From contig JAHHLP010000175.1 of the NCBI GenBank assembly GCA_018679295.1, positions 1 through 9,861 on the forward strand: DNA of 9,861 nt, in the 5' to 3' direction. Under the pieces are notes generated by a model that saw nothing but the letters and a program-made list of their open reading frames with translations, searched no databases and was not told where the DNA came from. Positions 6,533 to 9,861 of the stretch are shown in pieces. Position 1 is the stretch's first letter. The number at the start of each line of letters is the position of its first letter. A program made the translations under genes and the position numbers. Origin of the DNA: Rhodothermia bacterium. Its GTDB lineage: Bacteria > Bacteroidota > Rhodothermia > Rhodothermales > JABDKH01.

Positions 6533-6849
6533 TGTCTACCCAGACGAACCACGTTCAAAAAATAAAGGTCAACATTCCGACCGCCTTGCGGTCTTTCACG
6601 AGCAACGAGAAAAGCGTAGAGCTGGCCGGCTCAACGGTGGCCGACGTGCTCCAGCACCTGACTGACCGTTACCCGTCGCTGCGCCAGCATCTCTACGACG
6701 GAGATGGTAACCTTCGATCCTTCGTCAGCATCTACCTTGGCGACGAAGACATCCGGCACCTCGATAGGGAGCACACCGTTGTAAGTCACGCCGATGAGCT
6801 GTCCATAGTACCGTCCATCGCCGGGGGAGCCGTCGTAGCGAGATTCTAA
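6532..6849 (+). CDS. cysO: Ubiquitin-like sulfur carrier protein, CysO-like (MoaD/ThiS family), with masked Gly-Gly
   Basis: Beta-grasp sulfur carrier, 105 residues. The body matches CysO/MoaD: VNIPTALRSFT (13-23), TVADVLQHL (35-43), the FVSIYLGDEDIRHL block (64-77), and the ending LSIVPSIAGG. In active carriers Gly-Gly is the C-terminus and becomes a thiocarboxylate. Here Gly98-Gly99 is followed by AVVARF, so the product is a precursor that needs proteolysis before activation. The neighbouring JAMM peptidase is the obvious processing enzyme. Similar C-terminal masking is known for the HcyS carrier of Wolinella, where one Ala is removed. The ATG at 6532 overlaps the mec stop; an upstream in-frame ATG (6442) lies inside mec and adds residues with no family match. 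The sulfurated carrier should feed CysM and possibly MetY. Confidence 0.92.
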   Translation: MSTQTNHVQKIKVNIPTALRSFTSNEKSVELAGSTVADVLQHLTDRYPSLRQHLYDGDGNLRSFVSIYLGDEDIRHLDREHTVVSHADELSIVPSIAGGAVVARF

Positions 6850-6886
6850 CCGGAGGTTCGCATAACCATCCAATCCACCACCAGCC

Positions 6887-8071
6887 ATGACTCAGACGAT
6901 AGACACTCTCACCGGGCATGTCGACCTCTCCCCGGAAGAATATCAGCGATACAACCGGCACCTTATTCTCCCCGAGGTCGGGGTCGAGGGGCAGAAGAAG
7001 CTTAAGGCCGCATCGGTTCTGCTGATTGGAACGGGTGGGCTCGGCTCCCCCCTCGCGCTTTATCTGGCGGCAGCCGGAGTCGGGCGACTTGGCCTCGTCG
7101 ACTTCGACGTGGTCGATTCGTCCAACTTACAGCGGCAGGTCATACACGGTACGAGCGATGTGGGCCGCTCCAAGCTCGAGTCTGCCCGCGACCGGATTGC
7201 GGAAATCAATCCGAATGTGGAGATCGACCTGTACGAGACGCGCCTCAGCAGCGAGAATGCTCTGGACATTTTTCAGGGTTACGACCTGGTGGCCGACGGC
7301 ACCGACAATTTCCCAACACGATACCTCGTGAACGACGCGTCAGTCATGACGGGCATACCGAACGTGTACGCCTCCATCTTCCGCTTCGAAGGCCAGGTGT
7401 CGGTGTTTGGTGCGAAGAACGGCCCATGCTACCGGTGTGTCTATCCGGAGCCGCCGCCTCCCGGCCTCGTTCCTTCCTGCGCCGAAGGCGGGGTGTTGGG
7501 AGTGTTGCCCGGCATCGTCGGATCCCTGCAGGCCAGCGAGGTCATCAAGCTGATTCTCGACGCCGGTGACCCACTGATCGGGCGACTTCTCCTGTTTGAC
7601 GCTTTAGAGTCATCGTTCCGCACATTGAAACTCCGGCGCAATCCGGACTGCCCCGTGTGCGGTGACCACCCGACGCAAACGGAACTGATCGACTACCAGC
7701 AGTTCTGCGGATTGCCCCCGATCGGTCACGCCCCCGCCATCCATACGAACGTGCCCGAAATCACCGTAGCCGAGTTCGCCGCCCTCAGTGGCAGCTCGCG
7801 ACCATTCCTGCTCGACGTTCGCAGACCCATCGAGGATGAGATAGCAAGCATGGGAGCGGACCAACTAATTCCTGTCGAAGAGCTGCCGGAGAGACTCGAT
7901 GAGATTCGGGCTGGATATGAGGCCGACGTAGTGATCCATTGTCGTTCCGGTGCCCGTTCGGCGCGCGCGACGAAGCTGCTTCTCGAAGCCGGTTGGCAAC
8001 GGGTTCGCAACCTCAAGGGTGGCATACTGGCGTGGAGCGACGAGGTCGATCCTTCAATTCCGCAGTATTGA
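6887..8071 (+). CDS. moeZ: E1-like adenylyltransferase/sulfurtransferase (ThiF/MoeB domain plus rhodanese)
   Basis: Two-domain enzyme of 394 residues. The N-terminal ThiF/MoeB domain (about 16-275) has the nucleotide loop GTGGLGS (48-54), the catalytic-loop DGTDN (137-141), the zinc cysteines CYRC (181-184) and CPVC (255-258), and Cys198 in PSCAEGG. The C-terminal rhodanese domain (about 291-394) has the active loop CRSGARS (352-358), with Cys352 as the likely persulfide carrier. It should adenylate the carrier's C-terminal Gly and transfer sulfur to form the thiocarboxylate, as MoeZ does for CysO in mycobacteria. The start is 37 nt after the carrier gene; an in-frame stop at 6863-6865 excludes longer forms. 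A CGGAGG at 6851 is too far upstream (about 30 nt) to serve as its ribosome site. It may also serve molybdopterin or thiamine carriers elsewhere in the genome. Confidence 0.95.
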   Translation: MTQTIDTLTGHVDLSPEEYQRYNRHLILPEVGVEGQKKLKAASVLLIGTGGLGSPLALYLAAAGVGRLGLVDFDVVDSSNLQRQVIHGTSDVGRSKLESARDRIAEINPNVEIDLYETRLSSENALDIFQGYDLVADGTDNFPTRYLVNDASVMTGIPNVYASIFRFEGQVSVFGAKNGPCYRCVYPEPPPPGLVPSCAEGGVLGVLPGIVGSLQASEVIKLILDAGDPLIGRLLLFDALESSFRTLKLRRNPDCPVCGDHPTQTELIDYQQFCGLPPIGHAPAIHTNVPEITVAEFAALSGSSRPFLLDVRRPIEDEIASMGADQLIPVEELPERLDEIRAGYEADVVIHCRSGARSARATKLLLEAGWQRVRNLKGGILAWSDEVDPSIPQY

Positions 8072-8453
8072 TTCACAGCTGATTCGAGTCGGGTGTCGTC
8101 CGGTCTATCATGGGTTGCGGGACCGGGCTATCTGCGACCATTAGAGAGGGCTGCCGCGCAAGAACGACGGATTGCCAGCCTCTTTGCCTTTTCTTCGAAT
8201 TCCATGCATTTCCGCCGGAAAACTCGGCGAAAGCACGCTTACATTCTTGTTACACCAAACAATGTGCGCTGCAGTTGCCTGATTTGGGCACAATTAGACG
8301 CCGGTTCACCTTTTCTTTACAGTCATTTTTTCTGTACTTTTTCAGAGTTGATACGGAAGGCGTGCGGTTTCGTGAAAGTGAGGAGTCACGTCGCCGTCAT
8401 GTGGCAACTCTTCCGCTTGACTTCAAGGTTGTTCAAATCAACTCTTTCCAGCC
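8072..8453. other. Non-coding interval between moeZ and the SusC-like gene
   Basis: No supportable gene. Overlapping open frames here are unlike any family and run into the receptor gene in the wrong frame. There is no clear intrinsic terminator after moeZ. An imperfect CGCCG/CGGCG stem at 8213-8229 lacks a T-run. The second half is T-rich and holds the promoter candidate at 8312-8342. Confidence 0.6.
8312..8342 (+). promoter_or_regulatory. Weak Bacteroidota-type promoter candidate for the SusC-like gene
   Basis: TTTC (8312-8315), 19 nt, then TACTTTTT (8335-8342). This is one mismatch in each box from TTTG-N19-21-TAnnTTTG, with correct spacing. The inverted pair TACAG/CTGTA lies between and across the boxes. 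It would give a 5' leader of about 100 nt. The T-rich composition makes chance matches easy. Confidence 0.3.
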
Positions 8454-9861
8454 ATGTTTAGACGGATACTGCTTTCCGCCGTGTTCGTACTTGGATCCTC
8501 GACTCTGGTTTTCGCCCAGGATATGACGGTGACAGGTACGGTAACTGATGCTGATTCAGACTTTCCACTCCCCGGCGTGAACATCGCCATTCAAGGGACA
8601 ATGACCGGAACGGCGACCGGCATTGATGGAACGTACAGCATTCGGGTCAACACCGGCGACGTGCTCGTTTTTTCCTTCGTGGGTTATCTGCCCCAGCAGG
8701 TCACCATTACTGATCAGACAACGATCAATGTTGCCTTGCAGGAGGACGTAGCTCTTCTTTCCGAGGTTGTTGTTGTTGGTTACGGTACGCAGCGCCGGGG
8801 TGAGATCACCGGAGCGGTTTCGTCGGTGGACGTCGGGCAGGCAAGCGTGGGCCAGGTAACCAGCCCTCAGGATATGCTTTCAGGTCGCATATCGGGCGTG
8901 AATGTCGCACCCAACAGCGGCGAGCCTGGAGCCGGGACCAGTATCCGCATTCGCGGCACATCCTCCATCAGTGCCGGTAACGAGCCACTGTATGTAATCG
9001 ACGGGATCCCGATCAACAACACAAATATGACGCCCGGTGGCGTCGACCAGGGAGGCGTTGAGGCATCCAACACGACGGATCCGCTGGCGATGATCAACCC
9101 GCAGGATATCAAATCCATCCAGGTATTGAAGGACGCGGCGGCCACCGCAATTTATGGATCAGAGGGAGCCAATGGCGTGATCTTGGTCGAAACCAAGAGA
9201 GGTCAGGCCGGAGCCGTTCAGGTCGACTACAACGGGAGGGTTTCCTTTGGCTCATTTGCGAACCAGCTGGATATCCTATCTGCGGACGAATACCGTCAGG
9301 CTCTCAGTGACGTTCTGGGACAAAGCCCATCATCGACCGTGTCGACAGATTGGCAGGATGCGACAACTCAGTCAACGCTGTCGCACAATCACAACGTCTC
9401 ACTTTCCGGCGGCACAGAGAACACTCTTTTCCGTGCTTCAGTCGGCTACCTCGATCAAGAAGGGCTACTGTTGAACACCGGAATCGAGCGCGTCACAGCA
9501 CGGGTGAACGGAACCACTACCGTACTCGACGACAAGCTGAATTTTGATGTCAACCTGACCGGATCCTACCTGAAGCGCAACCACGGTTTCTTCAACCAGG
9601 GAAGCGGTTTTGAAGCCGGCGCCATCAAATCGATGGTCGCGTTTCTGCCCACAGAACCCGTGCGCGACTCAAACGGCGATTTCAACGAGTTTGCTCGCGA
9701 TATCCGAAATCCCGTCGCTCTCCTTCAGCAAATAACGGACATCACCGACCAGGAGCGAATCCTGGGTAATTTTTCCATCACCTACAACCTGATGGAGAAT
9801 CTGACGGCCAAGGGTACGTTCGGTGTGGACATGCAGGACGGTATTCGCCGAACGTACATAC
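8454..9861 (+). CDS. SusC/RagA-type TonB-dependent outer-membrane receptor, 3' end beyond window
   Basis: The 469 visible codons encode the start of a large outer-membrane transporter that brings in polymers or nutrients using TonB energy. In order: a signal peptide (1-22, ending VFAQ); a carboxypeptidase-regulatory-like domain (about 24-97, VTGTVTDADSDFPLPGVNI and FSFVGYLPQQ); the SusC signature LSEVVVVGYGTQRR (102-115), which includes the TonB-box region; the plug domain (about 116-250) with IRIRGTSSI (164-172), PLYVIDGIPI (178-187) and LKDAAATAIYGSEGANG (225-241); then beta-barrel strands. Full members are about 1000 residues, so roughly half is missing. A SusD-like lipoprotein gene would be expected just outside. 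The plug motif has Glu237 where Arg is usual (YGSRGANG). No Shine-Dalgarno precedes the ATG. The substrate cannot be told, and a link to the sulfur cluster is not shown. Confidence 0.96.
   Translation, partial: MFRRILLSAVFVLGSSTLVFAQDMTVTGTVTDADSDFPLPGVNIAIQGTMTGTATGIDGTYSIRVNTGDVLVFSFVGYLPQQVTITDQTTINVALQEDVALLSEVVVVGYGTQRRGEITGAVSSVDVGQASVGQVTSPQDMLSGRISGVNVAPNSGEPGAGTSIRIRGTSSISAGNEPLYVIDGIPINNTNMTPGGVDQGGVEASNTTDPLAMINPQDIKSIQVLKDAAATAIYGSEGANGVILVETKRGQAGAVQVDYNGRVSFGSFANQLDILSADEYRQALSDVLGQSPSSTVSTDWQDATTQSTLSHNHNVSLSGGTENTLFRASVGYLDQEGLLLNTGIERVTARVNGTTTVLDDKLNFDVNLTGSYLKRNHGFFNQGSGFEAGAIKSMVAFLPTEPVRDSNGDFNEFARDIRNPVALLQQITDITDQERILGNFSITYNLMENLTAKGTFGVDMQDGIRRTYI

Noticed and set aside
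6851..6856. CGGAGG as the ribosome-binding site for moeZ.
   Set aside because: It is about 30 nt upstream of the only possible ATG, and an in-frame stop at 6863-6865 excludes a nearer start. Other genes here also lack such sites.
8207..8233. Imperfect CGCCG/CGGCG hairpin as the terminator of the sulfur operon.
   Set aside because: It has only 5 clean base pairs and no T-run after it. It is also about 140 nt downstream of the moeZ stop.
8093..8526. Two overlapping open frames spanning the gap before the SusC-like gene.
   Set aside because: Both run into the receptor's signal-peptide region in other frames and show no domain, signal or composition of a real protein.

Overview
The window looks like chromosome from a GC-rich member of the Bacteroidota/Rhodothermota side of the tree (a Rhodothermia- or Salinibacter-like organism). 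The main reasons are the SusC/RagA-type TonB-dependent receptor at the right edge, with its carboxypeptidase-like N-terminal domain, and the near absence of Shine-Dalgarno sequences before clearly real genes. The taxonomic placement is inference from gene content, not from a marker gene.

Left edge, minus strand (1-1816): an ammonium transporter gene (amtB) followed by a P-II signalling protein gene that runs off the window. The likely promoter is an extended -10 box at 1808-1816. The P-II protein has Val at the usual uridylylation position (Tyr51) and Glu at the usual Gln39.

Middle, plus strand (about 2032-8071): a sulfur amino-acid cluster. It opens with a SAM-I (S-box) riboswitch (2061-2175) whose 3' flank can be read as mutually exclusive antiterminator and terminator hairpins. 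Then come metY (homocysteine synthase) and metX (homoserine O-acyltransferase), overlapping by 4 nt. After metX there is a 30-residue open reading frame (4871-4963) carrying six Cys codons within eight positions (CCCPACCC) plus a seventh. It is followed by an intrinsic terminator (4994-5025) whose 5' arm is perfectly complementary to a segment inside the small ORF. This has the design of a cysteine-responsive transcription attenuator. Directly behind it lie cysM (PLP cysteine synthase), a JAMM metallopeptidase (Mec-like), a ubiquitin-like sulfur carrier (CysO-like) and a MoeZ-type E1-like enzyme with a rhodanese domain. Together these form the protein-thiocarboxylate route to cysteine.

How the parts work together: MoeZ should adenylate and sulfurate the carrier's C-terminal Gly-Gly, CysM should couple the thiocarboxylate to an activated serine, and Mec should release cysteine. 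The carrier is encoded as a precursor with six residues after Gly-Gly, so a peptidase, most simply the adjacent Mec, must first trim it. The same thiocarboxylate could plausibly feed MetY as well. I see no internal promoter between metX and the Cys leader. The simplest reading is therefore one transcript with SAM control at the front and cysteine control part-way along.

Right edge: a 382-nt non-coding stretch (8072-8453) with at most a weak promoter candidate, then a partial SusC-like receptor gene that continues past the window. No tRNA, rRNA, CRISPR or transposon was recognised. The most interesting unit is the cysteine-rich leader and attenuator feeding a thiocarboxylate-dependent cysteine operon.
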